Source: Omphiscola glabra (Eukaryota > Mollusca > Gastropoda > Lymnaeidae). From it: a DNA stretch of 64,000 nt. The stretch spans positions 20,639,284 to 20,703,283 of the forward strand of contig OZ024808.1 of assembly GCA_964017045.1 (NCBI GenBank), given 5' to 3'. This document shows positions 46,577-58,568 of this stretch, in pieces. Both the position numbers and the translations under genes were made by a program. Every line of letters begins with the position of its first letter. Within the stretch, counting starts at the first letter, position 1. Below the pieces are notes generated by a model that saw nothing but the letters and a program-made list of their open reading frames with translations, was not told the origin of the DNA and searched no databases.

Positions 46577-48305
46577 TTTAGTGAACTAATTAATTTTTTT
46601 ATATAAAATATTCTACGAACAATTGTTACTCCTTTCGAACGTTCCAATTAACTACAAACGCTTTGTGCATTAACTGAAAACAACCCTGGTTCGAATAAAA
46701 TGTCTCTAAAAAATGTTTAGTGGTATAGAGATGTCATAGCATTGTTTGCTAATTTTAGTTTAATATTTAACAATAATACCTGAATTCCCCCCCCCCCCCC
46801 AACTCATCCAACTATACATACAAATTTGGACTGCTTTAAAAGTTGTGCAAAATTCAAGTCTGCTAAGTGTTCTAAAAAAAAAAAGTTGTGTAAATTCAAA
46901 TCTACTGTATAAATGTACACGATTTCAGTTTATTTTCCCACACCTATTCGTTTAAACAAATAGCGGTTACGATTTGTGACTGATTCACGGTATTAAATGT
47001 AACCCGAATTCGATGAGCCAGAAGTGTAAGTCAATCGCTGCTGCTAAGGTATGCCCCGTTGTCTAATGGTGACAATCATTGACTTGAAGGTTTGTAGGTT
47101 TGTGCCATCGTTATTCCAATTATTCTAAGAAATATAAATCATTGCTGTTGGCCCAGTCTCAAATGACGGTAACAAAAGTTACTTTTTTTTTTGTTGTTTT
47201 TTTGTATCTTCGTTTCGTTTACATTTACATCGGTACCGGGTTTGTCTTTAGTCAACCTTTAAGTTGAAGGGTGTTGCGATAAGTTCACTTGTTGGGATTG
47301 CACATAATTTGCCACAGAATGTCTATATATCAGGATTGGGTATTTTCATTCTGCACCACTTCCACCATCTAACGCCCTCATTGATAACTCTAAAACATAA
47401 AAATACGAGAATAGGATGGTTGTTTGAGCTCGAGTCGATATACGATCTACATCATAATTATGCAGCTCACTTTCTGCCTCGCAACAATAGAAGATGACTC
47501 AGTAAATTATACCTCATGCAAAGTGCAATACTGTTTACTTTCTGTTACCACTTTGCTTAGCCCTCGTCACCAGGCTGACCCCCCCCTCCCCGCACTCTCC
47601 CATAAATTCACAATACATCTTTCCCCTCAACAATTATCAGGAAAACCCAAAGACATTTTTTTTTATTGTCTGGAATTAAATTCAGTCGTCATGGTGATAG
47701 CGGTTATTTTATTTTGTTTGAAAGCGTTCAGCAAAGAATAATAGTATGTCTACAGAGATTTAAATGCTACACGTTAGGTCAGATAAAGTACTTTGGCTAG
47801 ATCATACGAAGTCCACTAATTTCAACACAAAAAGTACATCATGAATTTATGAATACAAAAAACCCAAGTTTTAATTGACTATTTATAGTTTTAATTATTT
47901 CAGAAGTAAAACAAATTGATTTTATGATATATATATATAAAATAATTGGTAACGTAACATAATCCACGAACTTGATCATCAAGAAGCACACAGTCATACG
48001 ATTGAAGTCATACATTATCAGTGAGACTGATACAAGGGATAATGCCGTACACATCAAATCCTTAACTAGTCAAGTTTTTTTTTTAAATTTTAAAATGAAT
48101 GACTGGTTCGAGTTCTTGTTTAGATGTCATGAAAACTTTATATTATAATGGTCATGTAGACATAACTATTATGTTCTCGTGAATCCAGTTACTAACTACA
48201 CTATTACACAATCATCAGTCTCCGGGTATTTCATTATTATAACGTAATTTTTTTTCAAATCATTTCTATTGCCCGGAGGCTCATGGGAAAATTGTGTTAT
48301 CCCAA
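46577..48305. other. Intergenic DNA upstream of GPCR C
   Basis: No gene is supported; this should hold the GPCR C promoter. Around 47040-47110 a tRNA-like stretch (CCCCGTTGTCTAATGGTGAC ... GGTTTGTAGG) is visible but too degenerate to call. Plus-strand frames at 47264-47741 overlap one another and lack recognisable domains. A segment near 47210-47300 resembles 50885-50975 and may be a dispersed repeat. Confidence 0.35.
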
Positions 48306-48440
48306 TCTGTCCTATGGTGCATGTTCTATGGTGCATGTTTTATGGTGCATGTTATATGGTGCATGTTATATTGTGCATGTTCTATTGTGCATATTCTATG
48401 GTGCATGTTCTATGGTGAATTTTTATGGTGCATGTTCTAT
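48306..48440. repeat. 14-bp minisatellite, about 9 copies
   Basis: The unit is TATGGTGCATGTTC with scattered changes (TATTGTGCAT, TATGGTGAAT). Non-coding. Confidence 0.85.
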
Positions 48441-48654
48441 GGGGCATAATGTGTCGTGCTAACATTACCAATCACACGCAGTACTGAGATTTATGTAGAC
48501 TGAAATCAACCAAAGGCTAAACATGAACACACAATGCTACACATGAACACACAATGCAACTCATTGACGCATCTGTTTGAGACGTGGTCACGTTTTGTAC
48601 GATAAAACAAGGAGACGGTGCGCATGTTTCTCTTGATTTGCGAGAGAGAAACAG

Positions 48655-49265
48655 AAGTTAGAATGTTAGTACAGGTGCTTCAGCTTAGTGAGGCTAGAAT
48701 GTAAGTATAGGTGCTTCAGCTTAGTGAGGCTAGAATGTTAGTACATGTGCTTCAGCTTAGTGAGGCTAGAATGTAAGTACAGGTGCTTCAGCTTAGTGAG
48801 GCTAGAATGTAAGTACAGGTGCTTCAGCTTAGTGAGGCTAGAATGTAAGTACAGGTGCTTCAGCTTAGTGAGGTTAGAATATAAGTACAGGTGCTTCAGC
48901 TTAGTGAGGCTAGAATGTAAGTACAGGTGCTTCAGCTTAGTGAGGCTAGAATGCTAGTACAGGTGCTACAGATTAGTGAGGCTAGAATGTTAGTACAGGT
49001 GATTCAGCTTAGTGAGGCTAGATGCTAGTTGAGGTGCTTCAGATTAGTGAGGCTAGAATGCTAGTACAGGTGATTCAGCTTAGTGAGGCTAGAATATTAG
49101 TACAGGTGCTTCAGCTTAGTGAAGCTAGATGCTAGTTGAGGTGCTTCAGATTATTGAGGCTAGAATGCTAGTAGAGATGTTTCAGCTTAGTGAGGCTAGA
49201 ATGCTAGTAGAGGTGTTTCAGATTAGTGAGGCTAGAATTATAGTAGAGGTGTTTCAGATTAGTGA
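48655..49265. repeat. 36-bp minisatellite, about 17 copies
   Basis: The unit is AGCTTAGTGAGGCTAGAATG followed by TAAGTACAGGTGCTTC. Many units contain GTAAGT, a perfect 5' splice-site core, together with TTCAG/CTTAG acceptor-like words on the plus strand. The distal copies (after 48960) are more diverged. A short plus-strand frame is a repeat artefact. Confidence 0.9.
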
Positions 49266-49609
49266 GCGTGATGAGATAAGAGAACTTCCAACTGAAAACT
49301 AAACAGACAAAACGTAAAATGGTAATAAGAGGGAATGGTGACAGGAAGGCCCCCCTTGTCGACGGGAATAAATAAATGGTTTTGTTGCGTTCATTGTTTC
49401 AGGATTTCCCATACTTTGGCTCATTTCCAAACAAAACATACTGAACTTACCTGTCATGTATTGTTGGATATTCGGTTTTCGACACAATTTTTTTTATTAG
49501 GTGTCAAGAAACTTGCACATGTAACACACATTAAAAAAAAAACAATACCAATATATTTGTTGCGAGTGAATCGCTACCACAATCAATCAACCATTCATCA
49601 TCATCATCA

Positions 49610-49998
49610 TCATGTCCCATAGTCCTTCGACCGTGGGGCGCCACATGACATGTACACTATTCTTCTCCATTCCGCTCGGTCTTCTGCCCTACGCATAGCA
49701 TCGCCTAGTTGTAATCCCGTCCATTCTTTGATGTTATTTTCCTCTTCTTCTTCCTCCTCTAGTAGTGCCCTGCAAGATCTCTGTGGCGAGCCCTTGTTTT
49801 CTGGTCACGTGGCCATACCACTCAAGTTTGCGCTTTTTAACAGATGTCAGGAGGTCATCGTATTGCCCAATTGCCTGACGAATCCTTTCTTTTATTTGCT
49901 CATTGGTGATGTGGTCTCTATAGCAGATGCCAAGAATGCCTCTGTAACATCTCATCTCCATCGCCTTTATTTTCCTTCCAAGTTCTGCCATTCAACCA
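49610..49998 (-). pseudogene. LINE reverse transcriptase C-terminal remnant (RTE/Jockey-like)
   Basis: The minus strand encodes IKAMEMRCYRGILGICYRDH, then ITNEQIKERIRQAIGQYDDL and KKRKLEWYGHVTR, the C-terminal segment typical of endonuclease/reverse-transcriptase ORFs of non-LTR elements. After GGRRRGK there is a frameshift or small deletion, and the adjacent frame continues NNIKEWTGLQLGDAMRRAED to a stop at 49610-49612. A (CAT)n tract follows at the 3' end, as in elements that end in a microsatellite. It is 5'-truncated near 50000 and so a dead-on-arrival copy. Confidence 0.75.
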
Positions 49999-50099
49999 TT
50001 CTGTCCCATTTCAATTTAAAATATCTGGTTAGAGCCCTGATGTAGTTTAGAAGTCTGTATATGATATTCACAGCTTTAACCTATTCCCATTTACTCATT

Positions 50100-50830
50100 T
50101 TAGTGTATGACTTTTTATATATTTTTAGTAATGACCTATTTCTCCTTTTAGTAAAGACCTATTTTATCCTTTTAGTAATGACCTTTTTTTCTCCTTTTAG
50201 TGACCTTTTTCTCCTTTTAGTAATGACCTATTTTCTCATTTTAGTAATTACCCATTTTCTCCTTTTAGTAATGACCGATTGTCCCCTCTAAGTAATGACC
50301 TATTTTCTCCTTTTAGTAATGGCATTTTTTCTCTTTTTAGTGACCTTTATTCTCCTTTTAGTAACGACCTATTTTCTTCTTTTAGTAATGACCTATTTTC
50401 TCCTTTTAGAAATTACCTATTTTCTCCTTTTAGTAATGACCTATTTTCTCCTTTTAGTAAGACCTAGTTTCTCCTTTTAGTAATGGCATTTTTTCTTCTT
50501 TAGTAATGACCTATTTTCTCCTTTTAGTAATGACTTTTTTTCTCCTTTTAGTAATGACCTATTTTCTCCTTTTAGTAATGAACTATTTTCTCCTTTTGGT
50601 AATGACCTATTTTCTCCTTTTAGTAATGACCTATTTTCTCCTTTTAGTAGTGAACTATTTTCTCCTTTTGGTAACGGCCTATTTTCTCCTTTGTAGTAAT
50701 GACCTATTTTCTCCTTTTGGTAACGACCTATTTTCTTCTTTTAGTAATGACCTATTTTCTCCTTTTAGAAATGACCTATTTTCTCCTTTTAGTAATGGCC
50801 TATTTTCTCTTTTAAGTAATGGCATTTTAC
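50100..50830. repeat. 24-bp minisatellite, about 30 copies
   Basis: The unit is TAATGACCTATTTTCTCCTT followed by TTAG. Each plus-strand copy reads as branch-point-like TAATGAC, a pyrimidine tract and TAG. A few copies are shortened (TTTTAGTGACC) or carry GGTAACGACC. The repetitive plus-strand frames (LLLVMTYF...) are not considered genes. Confidence 0.92.
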
Positions 50831-51261
50831 TCTCCATCTATTATGGACCTTTGAAACGACTCGAAACAACGTTATTTTTGTTCCTCTTCGTGTCCCTTAC
50901 ATTTACAAGATTTAAGTTATCGGCACCACCCTTTCTCTATTCACCTGTAAGTTGAAGGGATCAGTGATAAGTTACCTTGTTTGTTTCGCACAGAATTCGT
51001 AACTAAATTATCACATAATTGTTTTCTCCTTTCAGCAATGACCTTTTTGATTGGTCAAGAATCGGCCCGACAAGCATATTACAAAACATATTTAGGTAGC
51101 AGCATTTGGTAAATTTATAGAGATGTGTCCGCGTCTTTTACCATGACCGCCATCTTGGTTGCCCCGACCCGCGAACTTTTTTTTGCTAAAATTACGAATA
51201 AAAAGTTTTTAAAAATGAAAAAATGAACTAAATCTATCCCTCACCTTAACCTGAACCCTAA

Positions 51262-51415
51262 ATTCCTCCCTAACCCGGTTTTGACCCTCTCCCTAACAGG
51301 GTTTTGACCCTTTCCCTAACAGGGTTTTGACCCTCTCCCTAACAGGGTTTTGCCCCTCTCCCTAACAGGGTTTTGACCCTAAGGAAACAGCGTTTTGACA
51401 CTCTCCTTAGCCTAA
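51262..51415. repeat. 23-bp minisatellite with telomere-like words, about 6 copies
   Basis: The unit is CTCTCCCTAACAGGGTTTTG followed by ACC. Each unit contains one CCCTAAC, the complement of the common metazoan GTTAGGG, but units are not hexameric, so this is not a simple interstitial telomere. The outer copies (CTCCCTAACCCGG; AAGGAAACAGCG) are degenerate. Confidence 0.85.
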
Positions 51416-51884
51416 CGTGGCGCTGGGTTTTGACCCTGAAAAGTAGGAAAATTAAAAAAAAAACAAAGAAAAGTGGCCAAAATTAATTATAAAATAAACA
51501 AGTAATGAAAACCCAACTTACATTTTCATGGAATACACTTTTACACACTTTATTTCAGGTTCCAACGAAAAGAATATCCAACAATTAATTAAGCATAGTC
51601 TGGTCAACTTCTTAAGACATCTCATAAAATGGCGGAGCTCATTAACATATTTAATAGGCCAACCAATGAAATTTTAAAAAATATAATTAATCAACCAATA
51701 AATATTTGCCACCGTCATATTAATGAAAATGTAACTCTAATTAAAAAAAATAAGGGGAGTGAATCCACGCAAATGACGTCACGGATACACAACTACAGAT
51801 CAGCCCAGCATTTTTATCCTTTTTGATCAGACTTTTTAAAAAAAGGAACTATATTTTTGAATGTAGAATTTATATAGTGTATCC

Positions 51885-52012
51885 CTATACAGTGTAAATA
51901 TGTACATTGTAACCCTATACAGTGTAACCCTGTACAGTGTAACCCTATACAGTGTAACCCTATACAGTGTAACCCTATACAGTGTAACCCTATACAGTGT
52001 AACCCCGTTACA
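51885..52012. repeat. 15-bp minisatellite, about 9 copies
   Basis: The unit is TATACAGTGTAACCC; flanking degenerate copies (TATAGTGTATCCC, TACATTGTAACCC) indicate how it expanded. It lies just beyond the 3' end of GPCR D. Confidence 0.88.
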
Positions 52013-52279
52013 GCAAGATTATTGCGTTTCATAAAAATTGGAAACTGTTAATAGCTGGGCCTCGCTCATTTCGTGTTTTTGATAGGATCTTTTCAAAATA
52101 GGAATATAGGTTGTTTGCGATAACACTGTTTATAGCGCTGGTAGGTAGTTGGCAAGTCTTGATTGATCCAAATACGATGGTGGCTCTAACAAATGTTTTT
52201 GTTTATTGATGAAGGGCTATTAAAACAAAAGCAAGAAATAAACTCCTCAAGATTATGTCATTATAATTTATCATTATCT

Positions 52280-54603
52280 CTAAAGGGAAACTACTGCTCT
52301 TAACCTCTGTTTCAACCCACACTGGCGGAATATGTCCCGATACGTCTTGGAAAACTTGTTGGAAACACTCGCGTAGATAAGAAAGTTTGCTGCTGCGTTC
52401 AGCGTGTAGAGCAGATCTATACAGATGACCAGAGCCGAGTAGAGCTTAGAGTGGTAGATAAAGTGTGGCACGCAGTAGTAGGAATACACATCCAATAACA
52501 TGGTAGGCACAAACACGACGGCAGAGAATAGACAAACGAGCATTAGCATTTTTATAACCTTCAGGTCCAGCACGATTTTTTCTTTGTGTGACGGTTTAGA
52601 AGAGTTGACGATCTTCCCGATCGTATCCCCGGCGTGCACGAGTCGTTTGCGGAGATTTCCGATGCGCACCACTTTAATTCCCGTAGAAACTCCGCAGAAG
52701 ACCACAATCAGCCAGGGTAGTCCGTTCAGAACGATATTGTACACCACGTAGCACATAAAACTTACAGTATCATAATTGTCTTGATAAAACTCGGACAGCA
52801 GCAGCGTTGCGACTGTCGCGTTTAGTTCAGGATCGTAGACCCACTCGTAGGTGAAAATAAACAAGGCAGGGGACATGATCGCCAGCGTCAGTAAGACGAT
52901 CCCCAAAACAACGTATTTCACCCGCAACGGTGTGAAAATCCTGGCAACTTGAAAGGGAAACCAGACGGCGAAAAACCGCTCCACACTTATGGCCGCCACG
53001 AGCCAGATCTCACCGTTGGTCATGGACCGGTTGAACACAAACACGTAGACCACTGACAAGGTTTCTGTGGTCACGCCGTAGGACGGGTTGAAATGGCTGA
53101 CCACGCATTGGATTCCCCTGAAATTGTAAAATAATGCGATTTGAAATGTGTTGGTAGACCTTCGTGTTCTTGTGATGAACCATTAAAAAAAAAAAAGCAG
53201 AGCTGTAGTCGAAGTGGGGAATAGACAACTGTGTGTGTGCACAGGTGGGGAGACATTTTGAAGATAACAAATTCATATGTAATAAGTAATAATTTAAAAG
53301 ATACTCTTATATACGGCAGCAAATAATAATACAACAAATAATCTTATATACTGTATGAACTAATAATGTAACAAATCCTCTTATATAATGTAGCAACTTA
53401 TAATAGAGCAACAAAAAAATTATGCTGTAAAAACTAATAGTATAAATAATTTTTTTTTATATACAATAGCAACTATTAAGGAAACAATTTTTTTATATAC
53501 TATAAGAACCAATAATATAACAAATAATCTTACATAATCAAATAACTTACCATAGAATACAATTCTCAAATATGGAATAACTAATGATATAAATTAATAT
53601 TATTATATAATGTAATAACCAAGAGATCCTTTAGGGACAACTCTAAACTATATCTCTAGAGGTAACTCTAAACTCTTTCTCTAAAAGCAACTATAAAGTC
53701 AAGATTTGACCACCAATCAGCAGTTCACTTGACTTAAATCAGGAGGAAATGTATAACAGCACACACGCCTGAAGCAATACACTTCTCAATTATATGGGAC
53801 TACATGATATAAGGCAATTGCTCCTTCCTTGTATCTCTCTTTACATTGATTCTTAATTGGCCATTTCTCCTTCGTTGTATCTTGCTTTACATTTAAACTT
53901 ATTTGGCCATTTCTCCTTCGTTGTATCTCTCTTTATAGTAAAAAAAAGTATACTTTTTTAAATTCAGTTTTAAGATGTGTTTCCCCCCCCCCCCCCCCCC
54001 CCATAAATTAAATGTTTGTGTTCATGTTCCGTGAGCTTAATCATTAGATTTGTTCAGATGATTTGCAGTGCAAACAAGCAACTGTGAATATCTATCTTAG
54101 ACAAAAAATTATCCGCAACAATTTGTTACCCGAAAGGAATAGTTAGACATAACATCTTCTGTTACAGTTCGCTACCTGGAAAGGAATAGTGTGAATAAAA
54201 AAAAATATTTCACTATTTGTTACATGAAAGGATAAAAAAATATTTTTGTTACAATGAGTTACCTGTAAGGAATAGTGAGACAAAACATCAAGTCGAAAAA
54301 TGTGAGCGAGGTGAGCAAAATGTTGGCCGTGTCCTTTCGAACACCATGACGTGCAAGAACCACCAAAGTGATGACGTTGCCACACGTTCCAAAAATAGCC
54401 AGGACGTTGAGGAGAAAACAGTTCACCACAACATTTATAGCATCGAAGATGACGTCATCGATTGTTGTGTCTTCGGGGCCCTCGTGGTAACTTGCACCGC
54501 TGACAGTGGTGTAACTGTGGTAGTCGTAGCTGCTGGCGTTTTCACTGAAAAAATGGTCTCTGCCAAACGTGAAATGATATGGCTTGGAGTAATTTAATGC
54601 CAT
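52280..54603 (-). CDS. GPCR D: class A neuropeptide-type receptor, two exons
   Basis: Exon 1 is 54603-54263 and exon 2 is 53117-52280. The donor is TACAG|GTAACT, the acceptor ATTTCAG|GGGA, phase 2, and the join gives 392 residues. The N-terminus is Tyr/Ser/His-rich with an N-glycosylation site (NAS at 22). TM1 carries G75-N76 (CGNVITLVVLARHG), TM2 D104 (TFFDLMFC), TM3 ends ERF (E160-F162) followed by AVWFPFQVARIFTP, and TM7 reads NFLIYASVSNKFSKTY. Structure, motifs and intron position match GPCR C, so the two are tandem paralogues with the same orientation. The ligand is unknown; coupling cannot be inferred. The exon 1 donor region is repeated several times into the intron. Confidence 0.86.
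53813..53940. repeat. About 46-bp tandem repeat in GPCR D intron, 3 copies
   Basis: The unit contains GGCCATTTCTCCTTCGTTGT followed by ATCTCTCTTTACATT. The first copy is the most diverged (GGCAATTGCTCCTTCC). A poly-C tract of about 20 bases lies slightly downstream (around 53983-54002). Confidence 0.8.
54121..54302 (-). repeat. Degenerate repeat derived from GPCR D exon 1/donor junction
   Basis: Read on the plus strand, GTTACCTGTAAGGAATAGTG at the real junction (54259-54278) recurs as GTTACCCGAAAGGAATAGTT (about 54125), GCTACCTGGAAAGGAATAGT (about 54171) and GTTACATGAAAGGAT (about 54219). On the gene strand these correspond to the codons for LTIPYR plus the GT donor. The copy near 54171 keeps CCAG|GTAGCG and could act as an alternative donor. 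Confidence 0.6.
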
Positions 54604-56055
54604 TCTATCAACAAATTGAAAACACTCTTGTCTGGTTTCATCTAATTTTTACGTAGTGAAAAAAAAAAACACGCTTGGTTTATCTACACGAATACAGTGT
54701 CTGGTAAAGCTTAAACAATAACTATTTAATGTAGGTGAAACTCATGGCACCTGGCCGTCTCTGCCCAAGTGAGTCCCGCTACGTTTAACACCGTACACAT
54801 AATATTAACCCTCATCTTGCAAGGATATGATCTCACGCCCCATCTGTGCTAATTTGCTGACTGTGACTAACTACAAACAGTTTAAAAATGCTGTAGTAGA
54901 TCGCGGTGGTTATTGATTGTTGCATATCACTTAAGGAGTTTAAAGTGACGGAGCTCAAAGAATGTGTTTTTTATTATTGAAAGCACCAAACTAGGCTTCC
55001 ACAGCGTAAGAAAAATTGGCCGTAGTAAAAAAAAAAAAATACGTCTCAATTCGAGAGCTGTCATCTTGATTTAAGCAAGAGGAAGCCCAACCGAAATAAG
55101 ATTAAACCCGACGAACTGCATTAACCGATCCATTATCCAAATCTTAACACCAGAATTTCATTCGATTACATTTGAGATAATATCTTGACACATGATTATA
55201 AGACGCTTCTATAAATGATGTCACGATCAATATTAAATTACCGCTTATTGGTGTAAGCACTAAAGTAAGGAGAAATGCTGGTGCTACTTCTTATATTTTT
55301 TTCAAGCTCTTTACAGATTATGTCCCTTTAAAATTGTATTAGTTATTTCCCCTGGTTTACATAAAAATTATTACGCTTTTTTCAATATATAAAATTGCTT
55401 ACATAGTTTTTTCTTTTTTTTTAAATCTCATGCAATAATTTAAATGTTTCCGGTATCTAGGGGAAATGTTAGTTCTTTCGATCAAAATTTTTGTGCAGCT
55501 TGAACACACTCTCGCCGAACAAATTAATATATCGTATACGGTGCAATTTAAAATCAATTTCAAAACGATATTCGCGAGAGAGTTGTTCATTGCTCCAGTT
55601 AAGGTTACGAAATTTACACGCACGTTTCAATTATTTTTCCTCAAATTATTCTAAAATTATATATTATAGTAATAGCTCGTGCATTTGCGACTAAGGATTC
55701 GCGAATTGGCCGAGATGTTAAATTTTAAATGGAACCTAGCTTATTTGCATTCGCCCTTTTTTTTTTTTCAATTACAGATCTGGCGAAATTTGCGAAATCC
55801 TCGCAAAACTTCAGCAGAAGTGTTTTATGTTTAATTTTTAAAGACATGTACACGATTTCCTGCTTCTAGGTGTGTATGAAGTTTGCTTGGTTGAATGCGT
55901 GTGTTGACCTAGTTGACCTAGTTGACCTAGTTAAACGAGTTTCATTTCCTGGCCATGACGCAGAATCTTTAGTCATTAAGTTTAAAGTCGGATTCGTTAC
56001 TTTGCTTTACCCTACTGTGAGTGCAAAAGAAAACGGCAGAGATGAATTATTATAC
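54604..56055. other. Intergenic DNA upstream of GPCR D
   Basis: No gene is supported. The sequence is AT-rich with several homopolymer runs. Short frames at 55399-55694 on both strands overlap and show no domain. GPCR D regulatory DNA is expected just upstream of 54603, but no element is recognised. Confidence 0.35.
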
Positions 56056-56390
56056 CTTAGGGGGTAACATAAGTATACCGTAGGGTAACTTTAGTATACC
56101 GTAGTGGTAACATTAGTATACCGCAGGAGTAACATAAATATACTGTAGGGGTAACATAAGTATACCGTAGGGGTAACATATGTATACCGTAGGGGTAACA
56201 TAAGTATACCGTAGGGGTAACATATGTATACCGTAGGGGTAACATAAGTATGCCTTAAGGGTAACATTAAGCATACTGTAAGGGTAACATTAGTATACCG
56301 TGGGGTAACATAAGTATACCGCAGGGGTAACACAAGTATACCGTAGGGGAAACATTAGTAAACCGTAGGTGTAACATTAAGTATACATTA
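56056..56390. repeat. 22-bp minisatellite, about 15 copies
   Basis: The unit is GTAACATAAGTATACCGTAG followed by GG, with length variants of 22-23 bp and GTATAC palindromes in most copies. The minus-strand Tyr/Thr-rich frames are artefacts of the repeat. Confidence 0.9.
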
Positions 56391-58369
56391 CTGTAAATTA
56401 GCTAGTGTGGCAAGTTGTCCATTGGGAGATGCTCAATGTGTAAGACAACCATTTATTTACTTTCTTTTCCCGTGTAAACAATTTTTTTTAATCGTAACGC
56501 ATTCAGCTAACTTATAAAGGGGATTAATGTGCTCTGGGGGGCAGGAATAAGGTTCAACTCTAGAAACAGGCATTCATGCTAAATTTAGTGACTCGTACCA
56601 AACATTCGCTATAAGCTCGGTTCCGTGAAGTGTTCTGTAACCGATCCTCAAAGAATGTTGGAGCTATCGCTGCACATCACAAGTTCTTGTAAGTTGCTAT
56701 CCAGTTATATAACTAAGGTCTACATGTGACTTCACAGTGCATGGACATTTAGACAACCCGGTGTGGCAAACAGAAAATAAAACTTGCATATAAATATATT
56801 AAGATTAAACATATGCGTTTCAATTATCGAGGATTAATATGTAAAATGCATAACTACTTTTAAAAGAAAACACTCCACGGGAATTGCAAGCAAAATTAAA
56901 GAACGTCTGCTGTAAAGGTTTAATCAATGTGGAATTTAAAAACATCTACTCAGAAAACTGTATGTTAATTCAGGGAAATAACAACTGTACTTTAGTGATT
57001 TGTAAAGTAAAAAAAAAAAAAATGCAGTGTTTGAGGCTATAAATATTTCAGCATACTTTTCATTATGGCTCCAGTTCTAATGTGAAGTTTGATATAGGAA
57101 GACAACGTTCGGGTTGAAGCAATAAGAAATAAAACACAGAGAGTAGTGGGGATTCTTGAAGAAAAACGAAGCGAATCAGCACCACCAGCAACAACAGCGA
57201 AACAAACAAGAACAAAATAAGACATCAGAGATTTTTAAGAATAATTAAGAATAGGTTTATTTTCAGTTTGAAATAAAAAAAAATATTTGTTACTAAATAG
57301 AAATCAAAATTATTTAAAAATATGAATATTATTCAAAAATGGAGTATTCAAACTTTCTGTCATCTTGTTTATGGATTTACGATACATTTTTAATAAACAT
57401 GTAATAAATATTTAATAAATAAGTAATAAATATGAGATAAGATATTTTTATTTATCCAAATAAAAGGAAATTGTGTTGTTTTTCATTCATCGAACATATT
57501 TTTTTTCCACTCTTGAAAAAAATGTTTGTTTGAGTTTTTCCTTGTTCCTTAAAATAAGTCCACAGCAAGACATTCGGCGTGTCATTGTGCGAAAAGAGTA
57601 CCAGTTGGGCTCTTAGGTGAGAAGGAAGTTTGGGATTTTTCGTTTGAACGAAGTTCTCGCTTCTCCTCTCCAAGAGCAGGGACACTCCTTTCGCTTGTAC
57701 CCGACTTGTCTTTAAATGGTTGTCTTGATCTTGTTATTTGTTTACAAGTGTACTATCAATTTTTACAATATGGCGGATACAGGCTTTGTCTTTGTTTATG
57801 GCAACGAAGAACCAACTGATGTTAAAACATGTTCACACCGATACACGCTCCACCTATGGCATTGCTAACACTCCAAACATCAAAACCGATTTTTTAATTT
57901 TTTTTTTATATTCACTTTTTTTCATGAGCACTCTAATACTTCTCAATTAAAAACTCATTGCTTGATCATGGCTTGGGATGTCAGAAATAACACCACGGAG
58001 GGGCATTTTACTAATGTGCCGCCACAGTCTCACCAGAATAGGGTACAGCTGTTGCAGGAAATCACTGTTTTTTTTTTTTAAAACTTAACTGTCAGTTACA
58101 CTATTAATGTGTTATCCCTAACTTACGCGAATCACCACAATTGGTATAAGACAGGAAGACACCATGATAGTATAGGATGGTACAATTCAAAAATATTCCT
58201 TTTTTTTTTCCTCATATTTTTTTTTTAAATTGTATTTATTCCGATGCATTTCTTAAGCTTGTTCTCCAGAATATATTTATGTTTCAGATTTTCATTGTGG
58301 ACAGAGAGAGCTTATGCCATTTTTATTTCCTGATGGCCTTTTGATTGCAATGTTGGACGCCTTCATAGG
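56391..58369. other. Intergenic DNA, nothing recognised
   Basis: This is AT-rich, with poly-T and poly-A runs. A minus-strand frame at 57452-57685 and others are short and without recognisable domains. No RNA gene or mobile element was identified. Confidence 0.35.
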
Positions 58370-58568
58370 ATGTGGGGCATTCCGGGGGCACCAAGATATT
58401 GCATTCCGGGGGCACCAAGATATTGCATTCCGGGGCACCAAAATAGTGCATAACGGGGGCACAAAAATAGTTCATTCCGGGGGCACCAAAATAGTGCATT
58501 CCGGGGAACAAAAATAGTACATTCCGAGGGCATCAAAATAGTGCATTCCAGGGGCACCAAGATAGTGT
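58370..58568. repeat. 24-bp minisatellite, about 8-9 copies
   Basis: The unit is GGGGGCACCAAGATATTGCA followed by TTCC. Later copies read AAAATAGTGCATTCC. Open frames on both strands reflect the multiple-of-three unit. Confidence 0.88.

Noticed and set aside
47264..47741. Two plus-strand frames of 77 and 105 codons
   Set aside because: They overlap in different frames, with no recognisable domain; part resembles a repeat seen again near 50.9 kb.
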